Positions 27,601 to 39,600 of a stretch of DNA of 64,000 nucleotides are shown here, piece after piece. The DNA comes from Smittium mucronatum (taxonomy: Eukaryota > Kickxellomycota > Harpellomycetes > Harpellales > Legeriomycetaceae): assembly GCA_001953115.1 (NCBI GenBank), contig LSSL01000016.1, positions 26,665 to 90,664 of the forward strand. The letters run 5' to 3'. The translations under genes were made by a program, and so were the position numbers. The first letter of the stretch is position 1; every line of letters begins with the position of its first letter. Under the pieces are notes generated by a model. The model made no database searches. It saw only the letters and a program-made list of their open reading frames with translations, and was not told the DNA's origin.

Positions 27601-30440
27601 TTTGTTATATCACGATTTTTTTAGGTTTACCCGACTTGCATTCCTTGAAGTTAATGAATATTTTTTTGAGCTTGTAAAAAATCTTGAATCTTTAAAAGTA
27701 ATTCAAACTATAATTTTTGGTGTCTCAAATATTATAAATTATAAACTTAGGAATATATTCCAGTTTTACTAAGAGATTAAGTAAATATTCACATAAAACC
27801 TTTAAAATTACCTCCAAAGAGAAATAAGTCGATGTAAATCATATTTTATTTTTATTGAATAAAAAAAAATTATTCAGCAGTTTACATTTTCAAAGTAAAA
27901 TCCAGTATATTAATTAATTTAAAAATTTTTATTCTTAAAATAAGCTGATTAAAGCATTATGTTCTTTGGTTTAATTTTTTTTTCGAAAAAATTCTAATTG
28001 AATTTGATTTTGAATTACGGAACTAAAAAAAAAACCCTAAAAAAACTAATTTTCAAAAATCCTAATGAATAATTATAAGAACGCCTATTATATTAATACT
28101 CTTAAAAATTTATTAATTAATTTTTTCAGATTTAACAAGGTTAAAAAATAAAGCTGTGATTTGTTTGCATTAGTTTATTAAACAATTACTAGATCTCTAG
28201 CATATCTTTAAAAAAATGATATTAAAGTTTGAGATTGATAATTTTAAGAAAAAATAATAACTAAACACAAAAAACTCATTAAATATAAAAAACTAATACA
28301 TCAATCACAAAATAAAATAAAAAATTCTAAATTAGTTTTTTTATTTAAACAAATCTTTCCATTATAGTCTCTAAATAATTTTACTTTTTATACATGATTA
28401 TAATTTTGAAAAATAATTGAGGGTGATTTTTTATTATCTCTTCATGAATTATTGAAATAATTTCAAAATTTTAAACCAAGAGATCAAAATCTGATTTTAA
28501 AATAGATTATTATTATATTTGAAACATATTAAATTTCAGCTTTTTATGAACTATACATTTTATTCTGGAATAAAAATCAAACTCAGTAAAACATAAAAAT
28601 AAAAATAAATCTATTAAGATCTAATATAACTAAATTCTACATTGATAAATTGGTTTTCATGTATCAATAATTCTTATTCATAGAACTGTTGTAGAAAAAA
28701 ATAGAATTATACAATTAATCAATTGTTAAATTTTCATTTCATAGCACTTTTTTTAAAAAATATTATCGAAAAGTACGATTTTTTTGAAATAATAATTATT
28801 TAGAACTTAACCTCACTATTTTTTATGGTCCAATTTCAAGAAAAGTATTAAAAAAATACGATAATATATTACTTCGATTATTATAAATTATTTCTCAATT
28901 TCGTAACAGTTTTTTATTTATAAATCGCTGTGAGTATTATTAAAGATAAAAACTGGTATTTCGTAGATAATACAGTACAATTTATATATTTTTATTTTTA
29001 TAAAAAATAATTTTTCGAGATATAGGCAATATAAAAACTTGCAATATAATATGCTTGTAAATTTTAGAGGACTTGAAACATAAAAGTTGATGATTTTTAT
29101 TTTGAAAGAATAAAATAAAACATAAATAATTCTGTTAAATTGAATTTTAAAAAAAAATTTACTATTATTTAAATAATATATGTAAATTATATTTTAAAAT
29201 TGTAAAAAAAAACTGTATAAATATGAAATCAACTTTTTTTTGGCTTGATTGGGATGAAAATAAATCTCTATAAATTTATTTGAAAATTATAAACTAGATA
29301 TTATCTTATGCAACACTTTTTACAATAAATTTAAAATTAAAAGATATAAGAAAATAAATCTGCTAAAAAAGTCTATTTTATAATTTATTATTTCAGCAAA
29401 TGTGACCTATTATTAAAAACCGCTTTTTAATAAATAAAAAAAAATAAGCACTTTAAACTTTGAGGTTAAATGTATTTTTTTTTGTAAAAATAAAAATAAA
29501 ATTCAGTTAATTATCATATTAATTTTTTATTTGAACTAATTGAGTAAGTATAAATTAATTCAGATTGTAATCTCTTTATGAACTCTGTTAATATTTTTAA
29601 TAATAAGGGTGTTTCAAAGAAAACTGTATTTGAACTATTGAGAATTTCAATAATAGCAACGAAATCTATTGGTTTTTATACATATTTTTTTCATAATAGA
29701 ATAAAAATAATTACCTATTTCGTTAATAACTGACTAAAAAAAAATTTTGAAAAAAATACAATAATTAATATTCTTTACAGCCTAAAATAGTAATCGAAAA
29801 AAACTTATAGGAAATTGGGGTATAAGATCCAGTCACTTTGTTCAAAAAATTAAAATGATTTTAATTACGAAACTCTTATTTAACTTCTCTTTTTTTCTCG
29901 ATATTACTTGATCCTCAACGATATCAAATGAATCAAAAATTAGCTTATAAAATTTTAGTGTGTCGATTTTTTTGAAAAAATACACTTAAAATTTTTTTTG
30001 ATAAGTGTTACCATAATTTAATTGAATTAAGTTATAGGAGATTATTTCATTTCATGTCTCAGTACTTCGTAAGTCCTTACAATAGTCGCTGAATTTCTCA
30101 ATATTGACTAACATAATCTTTCACATTCTCAATATAAGATGGAGCTTTGCGCTTGGCAAAAAAATATCAGAAATTTTCTTTTTATTGATTTTTTTTTTGG
30201 TATTTTACATTTAGTATTTTTATTATTTAAATTATTATTAATATTAATTTGGTTATAAAAATGTTAAAATTTCAGTTAAACGTATAACTCAAGGTTTTAT
30301 TAATAAATGATCTTATTTGCTTAATTCTTAATTCTTTTTGAGGTTAAATTATAAGAAAATGAAGGGTTTTCTTCTCCGTAATATTTATTCCTCCATAATC
30401 TTTTATATATATATTTTTTTATTTGAATCGTTTTTTACCT
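24630..30440. other. AT-rich desert, no gene seen
   Basis: Nearly 6 kb of A/T runs with stops in every frame. No open frame, RNA signature or tandem array worth recording was found by eye. Confidence 0.55.
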
Positions 30441-30454
30441 CTAATAAATATAAT

Positions 30455-31098
30455 TCTAAAAAAAAGCGATTTTTTACACCCTTTTAAATCAAATTAAAAA
30501 AATGTGGAATCAAATAAAAAAAATTAAAAAAAATTTTCGGAAAATTCAAAGAAATATAATATAAGTAAATATTAATCCGAAATAAATTTTTTGATTCGAA
30601 GAAAAGCGGATTAAATTCGAAAAAAGTAAATTCAATATAAAACTTAATAAAAATTGATACGAAATATTGCAACAAATTAAAACAGCAACTTTTTTAAATT
30701 GGAAAAAACTAAATTAAAATCGGTAAAAATAAAATAAATACTGAATAGTTTCTTATTTAGTTATTTTCCCTTATTTGAGACTCTATAAAAGCTAAAAATG
30801 TGCTTTAATTTATTAAAATGGAGATATTTTGTAATTATTAAATTTTAAGTTAATGTAATAAACACTTTAAATTCCTGAATATTTTAGAATCCCAAATTGA
30901 AAATTCATCTTTAAAAATTTGGAAGTCCTTGAAATAAAAGGAAATAAAATTATACACTTGCCAAAATGAAAAAAAAATTTGAAAAATTATTATTAGAAAC
31001 TAGAAAAAAAAACACTGATGAATATTTACAAAAAAAAAACACATTTTAATTATGAAATTTCTTTTGGGAAATGAATTTAAAAAAATAAATTAAAAAAT
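30455..31098 (+). repeat. Left terminal inverted repeat (644 bp)
   Basis: The reverse complement of 32648-33291, equal in length and almost identical. Differences seen include single changes near 30545, 30549, 30590, 30760, 30823 and 30840-30865. It creates a minus-strand open frame at 30484-30675 that mirrors the one in the right arm at 33071-33262. These mirror frames are AT-coded and are unlikely to be genes. Confidence 0.93.
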
Positions 31099-31494
31099 TA
31101 GTGTAAATATTCAAAAATATGGCAAAAATTTTAGTTAGGAATTTTTCTTAGGGGATGAAAAGAAAAAAAGGCGAAAAAATTAATAAATATCATTGCATCC
31201 ATTTACTGGAAGAAAATTTTGTGACTTAAATGAATGATTTAATTTGTCTTTATGGAAAAAAAAAACGACAAATATAAAATTTAACTTTTACATAAAAGCT
31301 AAAGCAATTGAATCTTTTAAATTTATTATAAAATATTTCACTTAGTAGTTCAAAATAGGAAATATTGTATATTTCTTAAAAATATATTAGAAACCATTCA
31401 TTCCCCGAAATCATATCTTTAAGCTTTATCGCATCAAAAAAAAAAGGATTTTTTTATGAAATTTTCAGACATTTCAGGAGTTGATATCACAACC

Positions 31495-32420
31495 TACTCG
31501 TTTATTCATTTCATTTTATCCCATCTAGCCACTATTTATTGTAGGACCCCATAACGAACTCCTTTGTAAAGAACCCTAAATTTTTCGAAAATTATTTTTT
31601 TATCTTGAATTTAATTACGCTACAAGTTTTTCAATAAAGTTAGTCATCAGAGATTAGGGGCCAAAAAAAGTTTTTCAGCTCCAGGATATGAAAAACTATC
31701 ATATTATTTTCTCCCATGGCATCTATCAAAATACGAAAGAAATAAATTTTCGATTCGGATACCCCATTAACCATAGTCTTATGTATGAGTCCTACAACTT
31801 TTTCGTTGCATTTTTCAACTGTAATTTTTTTAATTTTTGTTGTAAATTTAGCATCCCATTGGAGCATAGTGCTCCAATTGTGTGAAAATTGAAAATTTAG
31901 TCTTAAGCATTTTTATGGTAGGTATTTTTCCTCTTTTGCTGTGAACCTCGGTTTTTTTAAAAGTGAAAATTTAAAAAAACTGAATACGTAGTTTCACGTT
32001 TTCATTATTTATATGGGATTTTTTTTGGGAGAATTTCTAGGGATTCCCTTAACAGAAAAATTTTAAATTCAAACATTCAACTTATTTTTTGAATAAAAAA
32101 ATCTATATTTTTAATTAAAAAAATTAAACTCCGTTATTCTTTTAGGGTATATAGATGAATTTCCTTCAATTTTTGGATCATAAATCCCGAATTACCTTCA
32201 TTACATTTCTTATGACCAGCTCTAATCTTTCGTTTTGTAAATGGGAATATTTTTCCCAATTGAATCAGGCCGTAAGCAGTCAAAGCTATTGTGTCTGGGA
32301 GAATATTTAAAATTTACAATAGCTCCTATTTTCGAAAAAATTAATCGCAGCAAAACTAACAGAAATATTATATTTCATGTACTCTCGCTTAATATCATCG
32401 AAATAGCTAAATCCTTAATT
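31495..32420 (-). pseudogene. Merlin/IS1595 (ISXO2-like) transposase relic
   Basis: Read on the minus strand, the blocks of an ISXO2-type DDE transposase come in order. Near 32355-32310, ISVSFAAINFFENRS resembles the N-terminal 'vS.r.gsfFe.s.l' block. Between 31760 and 31690, HKTMVNGVSESKIYFFRIL resembles 'G.wvfG.ier...ffl.pv'. At 31655-31640, PLISDD corresponds to the catalytic 'tIiSDcw' Asp. From about 31575 to 31515, FTKEFVMGSYNK, a stop, WLDGIK resembles 'h..eFvdp.tgahtn.iEg.W..iK'. The first catalytic Asp (EIDES block) is not evident; EIHLY near 32185 may be its remnant. Stops and frame changes make it inactive. I assigned the family by motif order and spacing. Confidence 0.55.
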
Positions 32421-32647
32421 TCGAGATGTTTGAATAAAAAGAAATCAATCAAAATTCAATCACTCGTTAAAAATTGATAGTTAGTTATTAAAAAAAAATT
32501 TATTAGTATTACCGATGTAAAAATCAACATTTTTCATGTTTCAAGAAAAAAAAATTTATTAATTTTCCTCTATTTATAAAATGAGAAATTAAACGGACAT
32601 TATTAAATCACACAATATATTATTAAAAAATAAATTTAATACTCTTT

Positions 32648-33291
32648 ATTTTTTAATTTATTTTTTTAAATTCATTTCCCAAAAGAAATTTCATAATTAA
32701 AATGTGTTTTTTTTTTGTAAATATTCATCAGTGTTTTTTTTTCTAGTTTCTAATAATAATTTTTCAAATTTTTTTTTCATTTTGGCAAGTGTATAATTTT
32801 ATTTCCTTTTATTTCAAGGACTTCCAAATTTTTAAAGATGAATTTTCAATTTGGGATTCTAAAATATTCAGGAATTTAAAGTGTTTATCACATTAACCTA
32901 AAATTGAATAATTACAAAATATCGCCATTTTAATAAATTAAAGCACATTTTTAGCTTTTATAGAGTCTCAAATAAGGGAAAATAACCAAATAAGAAACTA
33001 TTCAGTATTTATTTTATTTTTACCGATTTTAATTTAGTTTTTTCCAATTTAAAAAAGTTGCTGTTTTAATTTGTTGCAATATTTCGTATCGATTTTTATT
33101 AAGTTTTATATTGAATTTACTTTTTTCGAATTTAATCCGCTTTTCTTCGAATCAAAACATTTATTTCGGATTAATATTTACTTAAATTATATTTATTTGA
33201 ATTTTCCGAAAATTTTTTTTAATTTTTTTTATTTGATTCCACATTTTTTTAATTTGATTTAAAAGGGTGTAAAAAATCGCTTTTTTTTAGA
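32648..33291 (-). repeat. Right terminal inverted repeat (644 bp)
   Basis: The mirror image of the left arm. It ends in TTTTTTTTAGA at 33291, directly before the candidate target duplication AATATATT. Confidence 0.93.
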
Positions 33292-33299
33292 AATATATT

Positions 33300-34280
33300 G
33301 AATGACACTACATTTTTTGAATTAACATTATATGAGCAATTATCATAAATTTTAAATTTTTTTAAATTTTTGTACCTGTATTAATTAATTGACTAATCGA
33401 TAAATTGATTTTGATTTTGATTTTGATTTGCTTTTAATAAAAATTTCATATTTTCACTATAAAATCTTGTTTTTTTTGTTATATTTAACCCATTTTTTGA
33501 AGACTATAAATTTTTCTAAGATATCAGACTTAAAGAAAAAAAAATTCCAACTTGAATTGATATATAATACTGCTTTAAATTTATGAATTATATTAAAATT
33601 TGGTCTATTATGATTATTTCTAATATCAGCAAATAAATATAATCTCATAATTTTATCTTTATCATGAAATAAAAAGAGAAAAATGAAATAAAAATGAAAT
33701 TTTGGTGTCTGTATTGAAGACCTAAAAGACAATTCATAAAAATTTTTAACCTGTTAAACCTCTGAATTAAAAAAATACCATCTTATAAAAACTAATTATT
33801 TCTGCAAAAAATCCATTTATTTATTAATTTTTCATTTTTGGAATTTCATTGGACATAAATTAGGCATAATGTCTCGTAGATGAAAATTTCAGTAGTTTTT
33901 CAGTCACATCACTGAAATTTTAGATCGATGACAGATAAAAAATATTAATCAAAACATTTAATTCGTTATTTGAGATTACCAGATAAATTTTTCGATTATT
34001 AAACGCATTCTTTTTTATTAATCTCCAATTCCACTTATTAATTTACAATAATTTTTATTAGATTCCAAAATCTTTAATTTGAATTTAATCCAAATCATTC
34101 GAAATCCATATAATTTGCTTCAATATTTATTTTAAATAATGAAAATTTTTGGCAATAATTTAATTTGATTTTTTTATTAAAAAGGATCAATTTAATCTGC
34201 TAAAAATCATATTAGCATTATATAAAAAATAAAAATAGGAATGATTCTAAAAAATCACACAAGATTAATTTGATATGAAT
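33300..34280. other. AT-rich spacer
   Basis: No recognised gene. A short (GATTTT)n run lies at 33408-33430. The minus-strand frame 33457-33732 (91 codons) has no motif I recognise and is Phe, Lys, Asn and Ile rich. Confidence 0.5.
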
Positions 34281-34299
34281 ATCTATCCCGGAAAATCTA

Positions 34300-36270
34300 C
34301 CCAATGATATAGAGTTTAATTTTTTATGTGTTTTAGCGACCTATATGGTTTTGAGACTATGTTATTTTGATATCAATATTATTTTTATTTGTTATTATTG
34401 GCCTAATATCTTTTTCGATCTTGGCAATTTATCAAATAAAATTCAAAAATGATTATGTGATTTATTTTTAAATATATAATAGAAATTTGATGTAATCTTT
34501 AACCTTTTTTAGTAATTTCACTATAAAAAAATTCATATATCTACCCAATAAATACTTGTATTAAAAAATAGTAATATTTAGTGGATCATATATTAAAAAA
34601 AATAATAATTATACTATTTGGCTAAAAAAAGTTTAAAATAGCTAAAAAAAATAAATAACCTTTCTTCGATAAAAGTTATATCGTTTTTCTTGCTTTAAAA
34701 AGGCACTACATACTGAAAATATAATGAAAATTATTCCGAAAGATATAAAATAGGCGAATTTAAAATATTTTTAAAGTATTTAAGGTATAAATTGATTTAA
34801 TATGGATTTTTATATCTTTAATTTTTCTTTAGTTTTCAAATTCAATTGTTTATTTGAAAGAAACAGTGAATTAAATTGTAATATTTTTGTGTTTTCAAAA
34901 GCAATCGAAAAATCGATATGATTTCACTTGCACTTGCACTTACACTTGCTTTAGTAATTGCAATTGAGATTTTGATTGAAAATACTTTTCATTTGCAAAT
35001 ATTTTTGTGATTTTATTTGATTTTTTTTATTTTTTCAAAAAATAATACTAGTTCGAATTTTATTTTAATTATTTATTTGTATTAACATTTTTATTTTCTT
35101 TATTTTCTAGATTTTTTTATACTAATAAAAATAAAAAAATTTTAATTATATATTATGATATAAATTATTTAATAAATTTAATAATATAAAATTTATCACT
35201 ATTTATGGTAAATTAATGGGGTTTTCGTAAATAAACTCAATACGACAATTAAAAAACAATAAAAAAAAAAGATAAGAATAAAAATAATAGACTTCCCCAT
35301 TTTATATTGAAATCGATATGAACTAAGAATAAGGTTTTATAATTATAAAAATAACTTTAAATAAAAAGTGTTTATGAAAAGACAAAATAAAATTTTGGAA
35401 TACCTAGAGTTCAATGAATTTAATAAAGTGGATAATACCTAATGATCTTGTGGTCGAATTTACAGTATTTTGTAATCATATTAAATTAAAAATGTGCGCA
35501 TCACTAATTTATGTGAATTATTTATAAATTAAATATCATTATTTTCAGAAAAATATTAAAAATTAAGGGTAAAAATTTAATTTTAATCGTCCTAAAATAT
35601 TAAAAAACAAGTAAATTTGCCATTTCAAAAGTAATAATAATTGCTTTTGCGGAAAAAAAAATGCAAATCATTTGCTGACTTATTGCATTGGAAAAAAAAA
35701 TGCAAGCGTGTTTTCAAACGCAAAAAAATTAGCAAGATGCATTCGAAAACGCGAAAACATTAGCACTTTCAACTAAAGTTGCAAAAGAAAAGAAAATAAT
35801 TGTTTAATATAACAAAAGTAATAATATATTACACAATTTAACTTCGATTTAATAATTTCGAAATTTTAGCATTCGTAAAAAAGTTATTCAAATAGTAGAT
35901 TTTAATGCTTTTTACAAAAAAAATAGTCATGATTTAACCGTTATAACTGAAAATTTATATACTTTTTTGGTTATTATAAACTAATAGCAAAGCACCATAA
36001 TGGATTTTGTTAAAAATTCTATGATCCAATAAAAATTACCTTTTTTCAAGACAATATTTTATTGGGTAAATATATGAATATTTTTATAGCGAAATCACTA
36101 AAAAGGGCTAGAGATTTTATAGACTTTCTATTGAATATTTAAAAATAAATCACATAATCATTGCTCAATTTTATTTGGTAAAATAAAAGTTTCAAAAAAG
36201 TTATTAGACAAATAATAACTAATAAAGATAATAGAGACCTCAAAATCTCAAAAATAAATACATCATAAAC
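34300..36270. mobile_element. Possible older foldback element (diverged inverted repeats)
   Basis: The stretch 34300-34600 is a diverged reverse complement of about 36010-36270. The best-conserved parts read ATTGGGT.GATATATGAAT and AAAATAAATCACATAATCAT when the left arm is complemented, and recur at 36066 and 36145 with scattered changes. Arms are clearly less similar than those of the Merlin-like element. The interior (about 1.4 kb) holds short CACTTG and TGCAA-rich stretches but no protein relic that I can identify. It may be an old non-autonomous transposon. Confidence 0.5.
34926..34952 (+). repeat. (CACTTG)4 microsatellite
   Basis: Four copies of CACTTG, one as CACTTA. They lie in the interior of the diverged inverted-repeat pair. 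Confidence 0.85.
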
Positions 36271-36614
36271 ATTATTTTAATTTTAATTCATCAATGAAAA
36301 ATACCTTTCTTCAGGAAATTATTTGAAAATTAAAAGAAAATTTTGAATAAATTAATAACCCTGATATTAAAAAAACCTTATTAAAATAATTTAAAGATAA
36401 TTTTTAGAAAAGATTAAGGTCAAATAAAACCGATTTTTAGCTTAATAATCTTTCATAAGAACATTTTAAAATAATAATTTTTATTTTTCTAAATAAATAT
36501 TTTATTATTAGTCTGATTTATGATATATTCAATTTAAAACTCAAATGCACACATATTTTTACCTTCGAGCCGTTTCTAATTTAATAAAAGGTAATTTATA
36601 TATTTAAAACTTGA

Positions 36615-39600
36615 TGGGATTTATATGTATAAACCCCTGTAACTTTTTATTTTACTATTATACTAAACAATTTACTATATCAAAAGGAAACTATGTGAGT
36701 TAAAACTCATGTGTGAGATTATCTTATTTATCATAAAAAACTCTTTTTCAATATAAATAATCATCATCAAATATGCACATGTGTAAGTATGCTAAAAAAA
36801 ATTAAATTTTTGAGCACCTCGTCACCTATTATTTCATCCTAATATATTATGTACTAAAAAAGTTCTAATTTAACAAATATATACATTTTGAAATAATTTT
36901 TTCTTTATCGTAAAAATAAATAGGTCACTTATATATCTTATGTAGAATAATGACTGGAATTTTTCACAAAAAATTTAGGAAATTTATTAGTTTTTTTATT
37001 TTTTTAGGTATTAATTTTAAAAAAATTGTAAAAAAAAAATTTTAAATGAATTTTTTGTTAAATTTTATTTTAATAATCGTAGCTTAAATATTAACTAATA
37101 AATAAGAAAAACAGTAAAATAAATAAATTTTGGTTATAGTTCTTGAAAAATTCTCTGTGATCATATTTCTTTTATTTTTTCGAGAATTGGTTGTGCTTTT
37201 AACATTTTTTTTGTTTATTTTTGTGAAAAAAAGACTTATATCAATACAAATATTGCTTTTCAACAATCTAAAACATGAAACATATATATCTATGTGGTAT
37301 AATATTGCACTTTGAGATAATTTAAATACATGATCTCTTATAATTATAATCATATTTCTAAATTTCTAAAAAAGAGATTTTATATCAGATCCCTTATGTA
37401 ATCCGTTTTTTCTGTGGTGTTTTTTTATCTAATACTAGATACATTCACTTTTATTGCAAAAATTATAAAAATCTAATGTGATTTTTATCATATGCTTTAA
37501 ATAAAGTTCTAAATATCATAATTCTCCTTAAGCTTGGGAATAAAGATAATCTGATTCATATAGAATTTTTTTTGAAAAATTAATTATATTTATAATAAAA
37601 AAACCTCTTCCAAGCCTTATTGAAATAGTTTATGTATCTATTAAAATCCTCTACATAATTTATATAGAATGGGTTAAATATATAAAACTTTCATTCCAAT
37701 TATGATTTCTTATAAAATAAAAATTCAGTATTTTTATAATAATAACATCTATCCCCAAATATAGCCACATTTCTGCATTTATTTGATATATGAGGTTTCG
37801 TATTTTTTTGGTTTGGCATAAGCTTGATTCTGCAGATAACATATTTAACATCTATTTTGCAGATTTATCGATCAAAGTTATGAAAATCAGATGCTTTTTT
37901 TAAATTTTGAATCCAGAAATTTTTCTATGAATTGGTATTTTAAATAAATGATTATACATAAAAACAACTTCAGCTTCAGCAGAATCTGTCATCGGGTTTT
38001 TTCTGGAAAGCTAAGCCATAATTTTTTTTTCGTTGTTAATGGTTTCAAAAAACCAAAGGTAAGAAAATGGTCATCTTTTTGAGAAAAATCTTTTCTAATT
38101 GGATTCTCTTTAATCTGATTTTGGTAAAGTCTAAAACTAATCAGGTTAATCTTCAATTAATAAAAAAAAAGTATATATACATGAAACCCATTTTAAAATA
38201 AAAATGATTCAAAAATTTTTCTTGAAGCCAAAATTAATCCAACCCAGTTAATATATAAAGAATAATCTGCTGCCAAAATTTCTTCTAATACTGTTTTGAT
38301 AGTCAAATTTTTGCATCTTTTCTCTGAATTTTCGGTTGATGATATATAATAAATAGCAATTTTAGCAAGATTTTTTTCGATTATCGTATAAAAATCACTT
38401 ATATTTACCTTATTCACTTCTAATAGCAATAATATAAATTTTATTACATTTGGTTTAATTGAAAAAATTTTTAAAAATTTTCAACGCTTTTTTCGACTTT
38501 TATTAAATAAATTGCCATTGAACCAATTCCCAGTGGGTACGGAGCCGCTAGAGCGACAGATATGATTGGGATGAAATTTGGTTATTTTTTTCTTTTATTG
38601 TATTTTTACTTCAGTTTTTTCTAGTATTTATATATTATAAATAAATTCCCTTTAAAAAAATAAAATATTAAATAAATTGCAGAATTTTGATGCTTTTAGT
38701 TCATATATGCCTCAAAATATCCATAATTTTTAAAAATGACTTGATTATCAAATTAGCAGCTAGTATTCTTTAAGATAATATCTTGATAAAATAAAAAGCT
38801 ATAAGATTTTTTTTTGCAGTTTAATTCACCCAAAATTTATCTGAATTTTTCTCATAAAATTTAGCTACATTTCTTATTACTTATATTTTAAAAAAAAATA
38901 TAAGTAATGAAAAATTTTATTAAATTATTTTATTAAAACAAGATATAAACTTATGAGAATTTATAAAAATATAATCAAATTTACGTAATTTTTTATTTAT
39001 ATCGATATTATTTAATATATAGAAAACTTTATACTAAACAAGGAATCAAGAATACATATAAGATATAATATGGTTTGATATATTTTACATTAAAGATATC
39101 AAATTCACACTCATCTAATCTACATTTCGATTTCTTTGATAGTAATTTATTGATTGTTAATATGACCATAAATAATACTATGAATAATTGTATCCAAAAA
39201 GTATTGAAATATTTATATTTGTGTATTTTAAGTAAATTCTAATAATAATTTTATTAGAGTTTGTAATTTAATTAATTCAAATATATGTTTTCAATAATTT
39301 GAATTGATTATATCCAATTAAAAGGGATTTTCAATCATAGGGAAAATATCTTGGGTGATATAAAAAATAACGATTAAAATGTATTTAAAGGTCTATTTTT
39401 GTTAAATAGCATTAAGTTGTGTAAAAACCAGTCTAATCGAATAAATCTCAAACATATCGTACTTAATTTTATCAACTTGCAATAGATTAGTTGAATTGTG
39501 ATATTTCCTAATAAAAACCTGACATTTTGAAAAAGTTGAAGACAAAGGCGATTCTTTTGCATAAAAATTAAAATTAAAACAATAAATGAATATAACACCT

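Larger units (their letters stand above)
30455..33291 (-). mobile_element. Merlin/IS1595-like DNA transposon with 644-bp terminal inverted repeats
   Basis: The element is bounded by inverted arms at 30455-31098 and 32648-33291. The outer ends begin TCTAAAAAAAAGCG on both sides. The flanks read AATATAAT on the left (30447-30454) and AATATATT on the right (33292-33299): a candidate 8-base target duplication with one mismatch, the size expected for Merlin elements. The 1549-base interior carries, on the minus strand, a decayed transposase of the IS1595/ISXO2 (eukaryotic Merlin) type. Arms of 644 bases are far longer than the few tens of bases usual for this family. I count fewer than about a dozen mismatches between the arms, while the transposase is full of stops. 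Confidence 0.7.

Noticed and set aside
30484..30675. A conserved duplicated small protein (also at 33071-33262)
   Set aside because: The two near-identical frames are simply the mirror-image arms of the inverted-repeat element and are AT-coded.
37084..38429. Minus-strand frames as a transposase on the opposite strand to the MULE relic
   Set aside because: No catalytic or DNA-binding motif could be recognised; fragments are short and separated by stops.
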